Made by a program: the position numbers and the translations under genes | Notes under the pieces: generated by a model | Database searches by the model: none | Told to the model about the DNA's origin: nothing | Seen by the model: only the letters and a program-made list of their open reading frames with translations | Part shown: positions 6,573 to 13,848 of the stretch, piece by piece | Numbering within the stretch: position 1 is the stretch's first letter | Layout of the letters: every line of letters begins with the position of its first letter | NCBI RefSeq assembly: GCF_020829495.1 | Contig: NZ_JAIVFQ010000075.1 | Coordinates: 1 to 33,113 of the forward strand | DNA from: Nostoc favosum CHAB5714 | Lineage (GTDB): Bacteria; Cyanobacteriota; Cyanobacteriia; Cyanobacteriales; Nostocaceae | DNA length: 33,113 nt | Reading direction: 5' to 3'

Positions 6573-7289
6573 ATGCAGACACAGGTGTTAGAACTAGAAA
6601 AAATCGCTGACAAAATTAGAAAACTATTCGCACTTAGCCAATCTCCCAACGAGTCAGAGGCAAGCGCTGCCGCAGCTAAAGCCCAAGAAATGCTAACCCA
6701 GCACAATTTATCGATAGCCTCACTTCAAGATTGGACACCTCAACCACTAGAAGAAGAAGTCATTCGCCAGTTCAAACGCATGACCTCATGGAAATTTATT
6801 TTACTAAGTGGTGTTTGTTGGGGGAATTACTGCTGTGCGATCACTAGACACTACCATAGCGGGTCTAAAATGATTATCTTAGGGCGAAAAGTGAATATCG
6901 TCTCTACTCGTATTCAGTTTGAGTATCTTGAACAAACCATTGAACGGCTAGCAAAACAAGCCGTAGGCGATCGTGCTTTTAAAAATGCTTTTAAATTAGG
7001 TGCTGCTAATAGACTTGTAAGTAGGATTCTTGAGAATCGTGATCAACAGAAAAATCAAGGGATTGCTGGAACTACTGAATCAGTGGCAGTACCCGCCATT
7101 ATCGTGCAAGCACTCTACGAAAAACTGGAATCTGAGTTAGAAGCATATCTAAATAATGTAAAAGTTAAACAAATGGCGCTACCATCTTGTGGTTCAAAAG
7201 ACGGATATTTCTCTGGGATATCTGCGGCTGATTCTGTCTCTCTTAATCGCCAAGTTAATAGCAGTCAACAGCACTATCTACCAGGTTAA
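6573..7289 (+). CDS. DUF2786 domain protein, 238 aa
   Basis: Residues about 8-45 (KIADKIRKLFALSQSPNESE, then AAAAKAQEMLTQHNL) are the DUF2786 signature, an N-terminal domain of unknown function common in plasmid and phage proteins. The middle carries KRMTSWKFILLSGV and SGSKMIILGRK, and the C-terminus has a GSKDGYFSGISAADSV segment, as in complete members, so the protein looks full length. An in-frame GTG at 6564 precedes the ATG at 6573, which is preferred. It follows the truncated dinB by 77 bases. Its role is unknown; members are thought to be intracellular. Confidence 0.82.
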   Translation: MQTQVLELEKIADKIRKLFALSQSPNESEASAAAAKAQEMLTQHNLSIASLQDWTPQPLEEEVIRQFKRMTSWKFILLSGVCWGNYCCAITRHYHSGSKMIILGRKVNIVSTRIQFEYLEQTIERLAKQAVGDRAFKNAFKLGAANRLVSRILENRDQQKNQGIAGTTESVAVPAIIVQALYEKLESELEAYLNNVKVKQMALPSCGSKDGYFSGISAADSVSLNRQVNSSQQHYLPG

Positions 7290-7759
7290 TTAAAACGTGT
7301 CAGAAGATAGCGGCAGTGATGAGAGTAGATTAACGAGTGATTGACCTCATGCAGTGCTTCATGCGATCGCTTTCGGCAAGATTTGCAGTACTTGTACAGA
7401 GGTATAAATATTTGCCAAAGTATAAACTGAATCTGGTAAAAGATGATGATAGTAAATTTATATACTCTATTGATGTGAATAACTCGATAGAGTATTTTTG
7501 TGAAAGTACGCCCAATGTAAGCGATCGCCTCTTCTGTGCCCTTGTTACAACCGCGCCTCCACAGCCGACGATTGCTCCTTGGGGTAATGGTGCATTCATG
7601 TTTGACCAAATTTTGATAACCATTGGTTAACACACATTCAGCCAAGGGTGTTGCATTGGGCTTTGTTGATTGCGTCTAATCCTCGTATAGTGCAGCTTTA
7701 AAAGTTTTGCGTTCTTTTTGCATAAAGTACAAAACTCTAGCTGAAGAGTATTACATAGC
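7290..7759. other. 470-bp stretch without a supported gene
   Basis: Open frames exist on both strands between 7286 and 7645 but mirror one another and have no recognisable protein pattern or start signals. The stretch holds the hairpin terminator at 7462-7500. Bases 7650-7750 contain IS-like text (gggctttgttga and a run resembling transposon ends) leading into the IS4-like remnant, but no inverted-repeat partner was found. Confidence 0.5.
7462..7500 (+). terminator. Rho-independent terminator
   Basis: ATACTCTAT (7462-7470) and ATAGAGTAT (7487-7495) form a 9-bp perfect stem with a 16-base loop, followed by TTTT. It lies 173 bases after the stop of the DUF2786 gene, on its strand. Confidence 0.65.
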
Positions 7760-8330
7760 AAACGAATTATATAGGTGGATCAAAGATTCAAGTACGGGTG
7801 ATAGAGTATACTATCGACTCAGACAATGAACAACAAACTTATCGTTTAATTACCAATTTGGTGGACATTGCTCTATTCCCGGCTTTGTTATTGACCACAG
7901 AATATCATCAGCGTTGGGAAATCGAAAATACGATTGATGAGTTAAAAACTCATCTTAATGGGCGTAAAACTCCTATTCGTTCTCTTAAACCCCGCGAAGT
8001 TGTTCAAGAAATCTACGGTTGGCTTTTAAGCCATTATGCAATTCGCACTAGAATGTTTCAAGCCGCAACTACTGCTGGAATATCTCCATTGCGCTTAGGT
8101 AATACTTGTACTCTCAGAGTTAAACGCCTGTGCTATTGCTGATTTTCAAGATGCTAACAGTGAGCAATTACCCTTTTTTTCTCCAAACTAATCCTTGAAA
8201 TTTTGGATCAAAAAATTCCGCCAAGGCAAGGCAGAACAAATCCCAGAGTCGTTAAAAAACCTCGTTCAAAGTTTCCATCTAAAAAACCAATCCACAGAGC
8301 CACGGGTACTAAACTTCAACCACGCACTTT
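7760..8330 (+). pseudogene. IS4-family transposase, C-terminal remnant with frameshift
   Basis: The frame beginning QVRVIEYTI, through YRLITNLVD, YHQRWEIENTIDELKTHLNG and SHYAIRTRMFQAA, is the C-terminal half of an IS4-type transposase, including the Y-(2)-R-(3)-E-(6)-K signature (YHQRWEIE...DELK). Near 8130 the frame shifts: IADFQDANSEQLPFF follows in another frame, then, after a stop, NPRVVKKPRSKFPSKKP, the usual basic tail. The N-terminal half with the first catalytic Asp residues is absent, so the element cannot move on its own. Confidence 0.7.
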
Positions 8331-8425
8331 TTTTATTCTTAATACTGCTTAATTCTTAACCGAGAAGTATTGCCCTGTATCCCACAGTTTCGATTCAGCG
8401 TACAGTTAGCCGGTGTTGGGAGAAT

Positions 8426-8686
8426 GTGCCGGATACGATCGCCTATTTGAAGAAAGCATTACGAACGAGGATTGGGGGCGAATCACCCGAAGCCGTGTTT
8501 GTGGCGGCTTGCAAGGAGGGACGGAAACCAGAGTCAGCCCAGGTCAAATCTGCTGTGAAGGATTGGTTCGAGTGGGCGCGACGAGAGAGAATTGTGATTG
8601 CGATGTCGGGTGAGGTTGTGTACACGCCGGATGGGGAGGCGGTGGAATTGCAGGAGATGATGCGGCGGTTTGGGGTGCAGAAGTAA
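8426..8686 (+). CDS. hypothetical protein, 86 aa, possibly 5'-truncated
   Basis: The frame uses GTG at 8426, but coding-like sequence (ALYPTVSIQRTVSRCWEN) continues upstream in frame to a stop at 8357 with no ATG. The gene may thus be the 3' part of a longer one, cut by the IS4-like remnant that ends near 8330. The product is highly charged, with DTIAYLKKALRTRIGG, a SAVKDWFEWARRERIVI helix and the end GEVVYTPDGEAVELQEM. No family is recognised. GC content is higher than in the neighbours. Confidence 0.5.
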   Translation: MPDTIAYLKKALRTRIGGESPEAVFVAACKEGRKPESAQVKSAVKDWFEWARRERIVIAMSGEVVYTPDGEAVELQEMMRRFGVQK

Positions 8687-9113
8687 ATACTGCTCACTAT
8701 GTCAACTACCTACATATATAACTACAAATATAAATTTGTTATCAAGCAACTAATATACTATTATATGTTTAAATGACAGTTATTAACTGTCTTAACTGTC
8801 CTTGCATTCTCCTAAAAATCGTGAAATATTAGAACCATGAAGTGCGCTATCAATAAACTTCAAGCAGCCTCCACCAAAGCATTTGTCACGTTGGACACTT
8901 GAAGCCAGCCACTATATGTGCTGCTGCAATAATATTCTGCCCAAGTCTAATGTCTTGAGGCGAACGTTGTTGTGCGCCCGTTGTCTTTTACGTTGACAAA
9001 GCCTGCATCTATATCCCCATACATAAAAAATCTTTGTGATGATTATCGCATCATTTTTTATGCAGAATAAAGCTTGCTCATTTGTTATTTTTGTCTCACG
9101 ATAGGAGGAAGAT
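8687..9113. other. intergenic region upstream of the DUF4397 gene
   Basis: No gene is supported in these 427 bases. Near the end, TGATG (9037-9041) and CATCA (9049-9053) flank a 7-base loop, with AAAAAA before and TTTTTT after, a weak bidirectional terminator. A minus-strand stretch at 8880-9020 reads in pieces like protein (for example QDIRLGQNIIAAAHIVAG) but is broken by stops and not identified. Confidence 0.4.
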
Positions 9114-9992
9114 ATGTTTCTAACAAGACGATTATTCTTAGGTGCTTTGACATTATCTTTAATTAGTTTGACTAGTTATCCACACAAAAGTTTAGCCAAT
9201 TCTCAACTATCTACAAAGCCTGTACAAGAATTTTACACTGCAAGCCTAGTAAGTTCTCTTCTAGATCCTCTTCTAAACCCTTATAAATGCCCTACCAAAT
9301 TAAGAGTTATTAACGCTGCGGTTGCTACTGCATCACCAGTTGATGTCATTGTCAACGGTAAAAAAGTTTTGCAGAATGTAGATTTTCGTCAAGCTAGTAA
9401 ATATGTAAATGTAACACCAGGAAATATTCAGGTACTTTTTGTGCGCTCTGGTACTAGCAGTACAATTGCTCATAGAAACTTTACAGGAGCGCCTAATAGT
9501 GCTTATACAGTAGCGGTAACAGGAACACTACAAGGCCCCTCAGGTCAACCATTATTTAATCAATCACCCTTTGTGATTCCAGAGGATTTAACACAGCCTA
9601 ATCCAGGTAAATTTAAAGGACGTTGGTATCGCTTTTCGGAAACTAGCGCTGTTATAGATTTCCGTATTAGCAAATCCTCTAGCCCAAATGTGGATGAAAC
9701 TCGTATCACAGACCTGACACCCAAAACTGCTATTCCTTACCCAGAACTTACAGCTGGTACATATAACTTCAATCCAGTTCTACCTGACCAATTTGACCCA
9801 TTGATCAATAATGCCTTCAACCCACCAATCACAGTAGAAGTTGCGAATCAACAAGTCCCGGAAGGAGTCATTTTTGATGTAATTGCTACAGGTAATGGCT
9901 TAGGCCAAGCACCTAACTCACTGCTACTCACAACTGCCTCAACAAAAACAGTGCCTCCTGATGCTAATGGGTGTAATCAGATTGTGCAGTAA
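9114..9992 (+). CDS. secreted DUF4397 domain protein, 292 aa
   Basis: AGGAGG lies six bases before the ATG. The N-terminus has two arginines, then the hydrophobic run LFLGALTLSLISLTS and a signal peptidase-like site near KSLANS, so the protein is exported to the periplasm or beyond. From residue 60, KLRVINAAVATASPVDVIVN, the AYTVAVTGTL strand and the following repeat of beta strands match DUF4397, an immunoglobulin-like domain of unknown function found in surface and periplasmic proteins. One pass through DUF4397 (residues 60-170) is clear; a second, weaker beta-rich part follows. It is monocistronic, with its own terminator at 10172, and looks more chromosomal than its neighbours. Confidence 0.85.
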   Translation: MFLTRRLFLGALTLSLISLTSYPHKSLANSQLSTKPVQEFYTASLVSSLLDPLLNPYKCPTKLRVINAAVATASPVDVIVNGKKVLQNVDFRQASKYVNVTPGNIQVLFVRSGTSSTIAHRNFTGAPNSAYTVAVTGTLQGPSGQPLFNQSPFVIPEDLTQPNPGKFKGRWYRFSETSAVIDFRISKSSSPNVDETRITDLTPKTAIPYPELTAGTYNFNPVLPDQFDPLINNAFNPPITVEVANQQVPEGVIFDVIATGNGLGQAPNSLLLTTASTKTVPPDANGCNQIVQ

Positions 9993-10064
9993 GCAATATC
10001 AACTTAGTGAGGCATTTTTAGCCATAGGAATCTTATTTAATTTTTGAAAAAACCGTATAACTAT

Positions 10065-10101
10065 TGAAGCGGAAGCGGCTGATTCAATCAGACCCGCTTC
10101 A
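10065..10101 (+). terminator. stem-loop downstream of the DUF4397 gene
   Basis: TGAAGCGG (10065-10072) pairs with CCGCTTCA (10094-10101); inside the loop CTGAT/ATCAG forms a second stem. No long T-run follows, so it may be a transcript-end stabiliser ahead of the stronger hairpin at 10172. Confidence 0.45.
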
Positions 10102-10171
10102 GTTTGTTTGCAGTTTGAAAATATCGCAGAAAATCTGTGTAATGTCGAGGCGGGATAGAATAGTAGACATA

Positions 10172-10219
10172 GCCGAAACCTTGATTTTTCTTAGATATTT
10201 TTAGTTTCGGCATTTTTTT
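10172..10219 (+). terminator. Rho-independent terminator
   Basis: GCCGAAAC (10172-10179) and GTTTCGGC (10204-10211) form an 8-bp perfect stem, followed by ATTTTTTT. It lies 180 bases after the DUF4397 stop. The rest of 9993-10385 holds no supported gene. Confidence 0.75.
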
Positions 10220-10385
10220 GTCACTTTTTTACCTCTTTTCAATTAATCGTAGCTATCGTCTGTGCCACTCTGCGCGATCGCTGCTGTGAAGGCCAGTTGA
10301 GCAAATTCTTACATAGCAAGCTTTCTGCCCTTTCCTATCCGTCGAACTCACGTTTATTTAGTTTGCATCATATCAAACTCCACCG

Positions 10386-11009
10386 TCAGCCTGACCCCAC
10401 TGCCACCAACCCCAGCAACCGCCCCCGATAGAACTCCTGCTGCAACCCCGAAAGAACAGCCAGCACCCCAAGTTCAGACCAATCGCCCAAATCCTCGTCG
10501 TACAGAGATACCCGGTAATAGCCGCAAGCTAGGCGATCGCACTGCACAGGATAACCCAATGCGTGACATTTCTCGATTAGCGACGATATCAAAGGTGGAT
10601 ATGTAATAGGGTGATTTGTCTTGCCTTGGATAAGGGTTAATTGTAGTTGGTCAGCACCAACTTCCCCGCCCCAAAGCTCTTGCAGTATCTCCTCACCAAC
10701 TTGATATCGATGGCAAAAATCCCCAGTCTTTTCAAAGCAGCATAGTGTTATATCTTGTGGATTTTCTTTCTGTTTTCTCACCCACAATTGAATTAGTTGC
10801 TGACGAGAATCCAGAGTCTTCCTGAACTCCCTGGTGTATTCTTCCTGTGCGGCGGTATCCTGGGCTGATGCCTTCCACCACTTGAGCAGTTCGGGAGTTG
10901 GCGCGAATAGAGGCAGGTGCTTACCTTTCCAATTTTTGGGAGGATAGAGTGAGATTGAGATGGCCTCGCCTCGGATTTCGCCACGGTAGAATGATGTGTA
11001 CACTGTCAT
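10386..11009 (-). CDS. DUF488-domain protein, 207 aa
   Basis: The core, WKGKHLPLFAPTPELLKWWK, then WVRKQKENPQDITLCCFEK and GDFCHRYQVGEEI, carries the C-F-E-K...C-H-R signature of DUF488, a family of unknown function with a Cys/His pair thought to be catalytic or metal-binding. A C-terminal extension of about 70 residues (GKTNHPITYPPLISSLIE, then YGYRVSLYDED-like text) is not part of the basic domain. The ATG overlaps the DUF1392 stop as ATGA, so it is translationally coupled as the last gene of the dnaB-methyltransferase operon. A frameshifted copy is at 4770-5111. Confidence 0.75.
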   Translation of the reverse strand: MTVYTSFYRGEIRGEAISISLYPPKNWKGKHLPLFAPTPELLKWWKASAQDTAAQEEYTREFRKTLDSRQQLIQLWVRKQKENPQDITLCCFEKTGDFCHRYQVGEEILQELWGGEVGADQLQLTLIQGKTNHPITYPPLISSLIEKCHALGYPVQCDRLACGYYRVSLYDEDLGDWSELGVLAVLSGLQQEFYRGRLLGLVAVGSG

Positions 11010-11476
11010 AATCGCACCCTTTCCAAATCGTAGTCAGTCACCCGTGCGATGGAATCTTTAGAGGTAAAAACCTCGTTACCTTTTTCAGAGATGCTGGGAG
11101 ACATCCATTCCACACTGTAAAACCACGCATCGTTAATCAGTTGAATGCCCTGGACAATACGAATCGGTGGCCCATCACCGTGAAACCGAAACTCAACTAA
11201 CTCACCCAGGCGAAACACAGGTTTTTCTTTAGTGTTCGGTTGCAAATTACCCGTACCAATAAGTTCACCTCCCAAAACAGTAATATTGGTATTACAAGCG
11301 AAGATTTCGTATTTCCAGCCACGTTCTGACCACTCCACGCCAGTGCAATAACCGAAAGCTTTGGCAGACTTTACGTACACTCGTTCTAACAAACTGACCA
11401 GTAGAGGCGGGATTTGTTGACTCCACGGTGGAGAAATGTACCAGCACTGTTCTAAGTTTTGGACAAGGTTAGTCAT
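11006..11476 (-). CDS. DUF1392 family protein (copy B), 156 aa
   Basis: The frame is open 40 codons further upstream, but MTNLVQNLEQCWYISPPW begins at the ATG at 11476, which overlaps the methyltransferase TGA as ATGA and has AAAGGAGC upstream, so this start is right. Conserved blocks are IPPLLVSLLERVYVK, GELIGTGNL, LGELVEFR and GPPIRIVQGIQLI. It is the intact, in-operon paralog of the gene at 5108. DUF1392 has no known function; repeated linkage to a C5 methyltransferase upstream and DUF488 downstream, seen in both copies, suggests the three act together. Confidence 0.8.
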   Translation of the reverse strand: MTNLVQNLEQCWYISPPWSQQIPPLLVSLLERVYVKSAKAFGYCTGVEWSERGWKYEIFACNTNITVLGGELIGTGNLQPNTKEKPVFRLGELVEFRFHGDGPPIRIVQGIQLINDAWFYSVEWMSPSISEKGNEVFTSKDSIARVTDYDLERVRL

Positions 11477-13095
11477 ACTTTTGCTCCTTTCAAAATACTT
11501 TGTGCCGACATGAATAATTGGCTTGCAAAACTGGGAGGCACAGAGTAGCCGATGATTGACCCAGCCGTAGCAGTCTCGTTGGGAAACTCGTACCAACTGG
11601 GAAACCCTTGCAGGATTGCAGCCCCTTCAATAGACAAGGATTTGACAGTACCATCCGGCAACCAAATATCAGCGAACTTACTTCGGTTGCAGCCTTTGTG
11701 GTCGGTGAAATGCGATCGCAGTATCGTGTTGCAAGGTAAATGTCCAGGTTTGTATTTGGACTCTGTACGTCCCCCAACTCTCTGTATTAGCAGTGGCGTT
11801 GGTTCATTAGTTGTCAAAAATTGTTCTACCGCTTGCCGTTGTTTGGGGAGTAGTTGGGAATCGGTCATGCTGGGGATGAGATGGGCGATCGCCTCGTACC
11901 AACCACAAGATTTAGCTCCCGTAGGTAGGGCAACATGAAGACCCTTGTTTGCAATCAGGACTAACCGCCGACGCGCCTGGGGTAATCCGAATTTGTCCAT
12001 GCTGACCACGCTGTAAGTAACCGAGTACCCCTCTTGCTCCAAAGCTGACAGAATGATACTGAAACTCTGACTGTTCTGATAGCGTGGGACATTTTCAAGA
12101 GTAAACACCCGTGGCTGCAACTGTCGGATGGCTTCTGCTACTGCGATCGCTGCACTCAGGTCGTCAGCCGTTTCAATACCCTTGCCCGCTTTAGCTGTGT
12201 GAGCAAGGCTTGCGTTGGCGCACACCGGGGAGGCATGGAGGTAATCGGGGCGGCGGGGAAAACCTAGAAACTTTGACTGTGCTACTTCTTGAACTGTTAG
12301 TTGGATTATTCTACAGCCATACTCGCTGAAGTTGTGGTGATGAGTTTTGGCGATCGCCCTGCTCAAGTCTGGTTTGCTTGGGTCAAACTCTACTGCAATA
12401 ACTGGGCGAATCCCGGCTTGAACCATCCCAGCTTCAATCCCGCCGCCACCTGCGAAAAGTACTATGGCGATCGGTGCATCATCTGGAAGTACTGGTTTTT
12501 TTTCTGTATTATCAAAATTTTTGCAGACATCTAATTTTGGTGATGGCTTTTTAGTTTTCGCTTTTTTGATAAAGGCGGTAATATCTTCCCTAGTCGCCCC
12601 GTCTTGTTGCAGTGTCCGAATCATTGGGACAGCACCAGGGGGAATTGAGCCGATACTTCGTCCTTTCCATACTCCATCAACTCGTTCTTCCCAGTTATAT
12701 CCCCATCGGTAATGAGTCGGGTTGTTTGGGTCACGCTCACCTATCACTCGTGGGTAAAAGGCTATAGTCCCATCAAGTAACTTTTTCTTTTCAAGGTACG
12801 GGTATAGGCATCCTTGGCTATGAAGTTGTATGCTTTTAAGGTCGTCCTCTAAGAATTTTTCGGGTGTCGCAGATAACGTAACCTCCACTGGTGCAGTAGA
12901 ACCAGAAGGTGTTTGATGTACTTCAGTTTCATCAAGTAGCTTTTTCTTTTCGAGGTACGGATAGAGACATTCTTGGCTATGAAGCTGTGAGGCTTTAAGG
13001 TCGTCCTCTAAGAATTTTTTGGGTATCGCAGATAACTCAACTATTACTGATTTTGCCTTCGGAGGTAGGGTATTGCTTGGGGCTGTTTTAGTCAT
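11473..13095 (-). CDS. C5 cytosine-specific DNA methyltransferase, 540 aa
   Basis: The protein transfers methyl from SAM to cytosine C5 in DNA. Motif I is IVLFAGGGGIEAGMVQAG (about 211-228), motif IV ASPVCANAS with the catalytic Cys near 292 (SPVC in place of PPC), motif VI TLENVPRY (about 332-339), motif VIII QARRRLVLIA, motif IX LSIEGAAILQGFP and motif X GSIIGYSVPPSFA. The order is that of a normal m5C enzyme. Before the catalytic part is an unusual extension: two copies of a 37-residue repeat (19-55 and 72-108), then an HYRWGYNWEERVDG segment and a helical linker. No restriction partner is adjacent. It overlaps ASCH upstream and DUF1392 downstream by ATGA. Target sequence cannot be read. 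Confidence 0.9.
   Translation of the reverse strand: MTKTAPSNTLPPKAKSVIVELSAIPKKFLEDDLKASQLHSQECLYPYLEKKKLLDETEVHQTPSGSTAPVEVTLSATPEKFLEDDLKSIQLHSQGCLYPYLEKKKLLDGTIAFYPRVIGERDPNNPTHYRWGYNWEERVDGVWKGRSIGSIPPGAVPMIRTLQQDGATREDITAFIKKAKTKKPSPKLDVCKNFDNTEKKPVLPDDAPIAIVLFAGGGGIEAGMVQAGIRPVIAVEFDPSKPDLSRAIAKTHHHNFSEYGCRIIQLTVQEVAQSKFLGFPRRPDYLHASPVCANASLAHTAKAGKGIETADDLSAAIAVAEAIRQLQPRVFTLENVPRYQNSQSFSIILSALEQEGYSVTYSVVSMDKFGLPQARRRLVLIANKGLHVALPTGAKSCGWYEAIAHLIPSMTDSQLLPKQRQAVEQFLTTNEPTPLLIQRVGGRTESKYKPGHLPCNTILRSHFTDHKGCNRSKFADIWLPDGTVKSLSIEGAAILQGFPSWYEFPNETATAGSIIGYSVPPSFASQLFMSAQSILKGAKV
12772..13041 (-). repeat. internal tandem repeat in the methyltransferase N-terminus
   Basis: Codons 19-55 and 72-108 encode near-identical segments, FLEDDLK..QLHSQ.CLYPYLEKKKLLD, offset by 53 codons (159 bp). 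The DNA of the two copies is also closely similar, pointing to a fairly recent in-frame duplication. The repeat unit with conserved Cys-Leu-Tyr-Pro and a triple Lys may be a DNA- or protein-binding helix pair. Confidence 0.8.
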
Positions 13096-13221
13096 ACAGC
13101 CACCTCCATCACCAAATCGTCTGGTACTTCAAAAATCCCCAGTTGACCAATGTAAGGAATCGGTGTAATCTCGCGTGGATTCTCCAGCTTCCAGTGATAT
13201 TGCTCAGGCATCCCCCAGCCA

Positions 13222-13258
13222 AAACAATTCGCAATTCGCAATTCGCAATTCGCAATTA
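13222..13258 (+). repeat. STRR-type heptamer array, left arm (CAATTCG x4)
   Basis: AAA, four perfect CAATTCG heptamers and CAATTA. The 37 bases are an exact inverted copy of 13647-13683. Short tandemly repeated heptamers of this kind are known from heterocystous cyanobacteria. Confidence 0.9.
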
Positions 13259-13261
13259 ATT

Positions 13262-13627
13262 TCATTGCTTGATTTTCTCTTTAACTTTTCGAGTAGATGC
13301 AACTAAGATTTTTCCAATTTCTCTAGTTTCTTGAAGTAAGGATTCAAACTTATTTTTATCAACCAATTCTGCCTCGATTAATATTTCTAACCAATATTCA
13401 GTTTCTCTTTCTTCTTTAAGTGCAATTTCTAATTTGCTCAAAAAGTCTTTATCAGATTGGGCAGATTGAGCTTCTTTAACATTTGCACCTATAGAAGTGC
13501 CACTTCGGAGTAACTGTTTTGATAATGTTCGACAAACTCCGGGCTTTTCATCTAAAAAAGTACAAGCTTTGACTATTCTTATTGCTAAAGCTTTCGTTCT
13601 ATCAGCGATACTAATTTTTTGATTCAT
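13262..13627 (-). CDS. four helix bundle protein (23S rRNA intervening-sequence type, S23), 121 aa
   Basis: The protein is a full-length member of the family typified by proteins encoded in 23S rRNA intervening sequences: IRIVKACTFLDEKPGVCRTL, then KQLLRSGTSIGANVKEAQSA, then KLEIALKEERETEYWLEILI and a lysine-rich last helix. It has four predicted amphipathic helices and no enzyme motif; binding to RNA is suspected in the family. The gene fills almost exactly the space between two inverted 37-bp heptamer arrays (3 and 19 bases from them), so gene plus arms form one unit. It now sits within a broken ASCH gene on the same strand. Confidence 0.88.
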   Translation of the reverse strand: MNQKISIADRTKALAIRIVKACTFLDEKPGVCRTLSKQLLRSGTSIGANVKEAQSAQSDKDFLSKLEIALKEERETEYWLEILIEAELVDKNKFESLLQETREIGKILVASTRKVKEKIKQ

Positions 13628-13646
13628 TTCTTTTACTCCTAGTTAA

Positions 13647-13683
13647 TAATTGCGAATTGCGAATTGCGAATTGCGAATTGTTT
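13647..13683 (-). repeat. STRR-type heptamer array, right arm (CGAATTG x4)
   Basis: TAATTG, four CGAATTG heptamers and TTT: the exact reverse complement of 13222-13258. Together the two arms could form a 37-bp stem enclosing the four-helix-bundle gene in RNA or single-stranded DNA. Confidence 0.9.
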
Positions 13684-13848
13684 ATTGCCCAAGGCTGACG
13701 GACGGATAGCGCTTTCACGGGTTTTAAAACTCCAGTAATTGAATGTATGCGTCTAATGCCGCGATCGCTGGATGTGGCTGTAAATTACCTAGCCAAGTTC
13801 AAAAATTTTGATGTGGATAAATCGCACAACATCGTCGCAGTGCCGAGC

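Larger units (their letters stand above)
13092..13718 (-). pseudogene. ASCH-domain protein, interrupted with its middle missing
   Basis: On the minus strand a GTG at 13718 starts MKALSVRQPWAI, the hallmark N-terminus of ASCH proteins (RNA-binding, PUA-like fold). The reading stops at 13683, the edge of a heptamer-repeat arm. Beyond the other arm, from about 13221, the C-terminal end resumes: GWGMPEQYHWKLENPREI, then PIPYIGQLGIFEVPDDL, ending in a TGA at 13092-13094 that overlaps the methyltransferase ATG. Intact ASCH proteins have about 100 residues between these parts, so the insertion of the four-helix-bundle unit replaced, rather than merely split, the gene. It is the gene between dnaB and the methyltransferase in the operon. 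Confidence 0.7.

Noticed and set aside
7286..7645. Overlapping frames on both strands downstream of the DUF2786 gene
   Set aside because: They mirror each other, include the hairpin terminator at 7462-7500, and show no ribosome-binding site or domain.
11552..12712. Plus-strand frames inside the methyltransferase gene
   Set aside because: The minus strand has a full set of C5 methyltransferase motifs; the plus-strand translations have none.
13222..13683. Heptamer arrays as a CRISPR-like repeat
   Set aside because: The CAATTCG units are contiguous 7-mers with no spacers and occur as two inverted blocks, which is STRR-type repeat, not a CRISPR.
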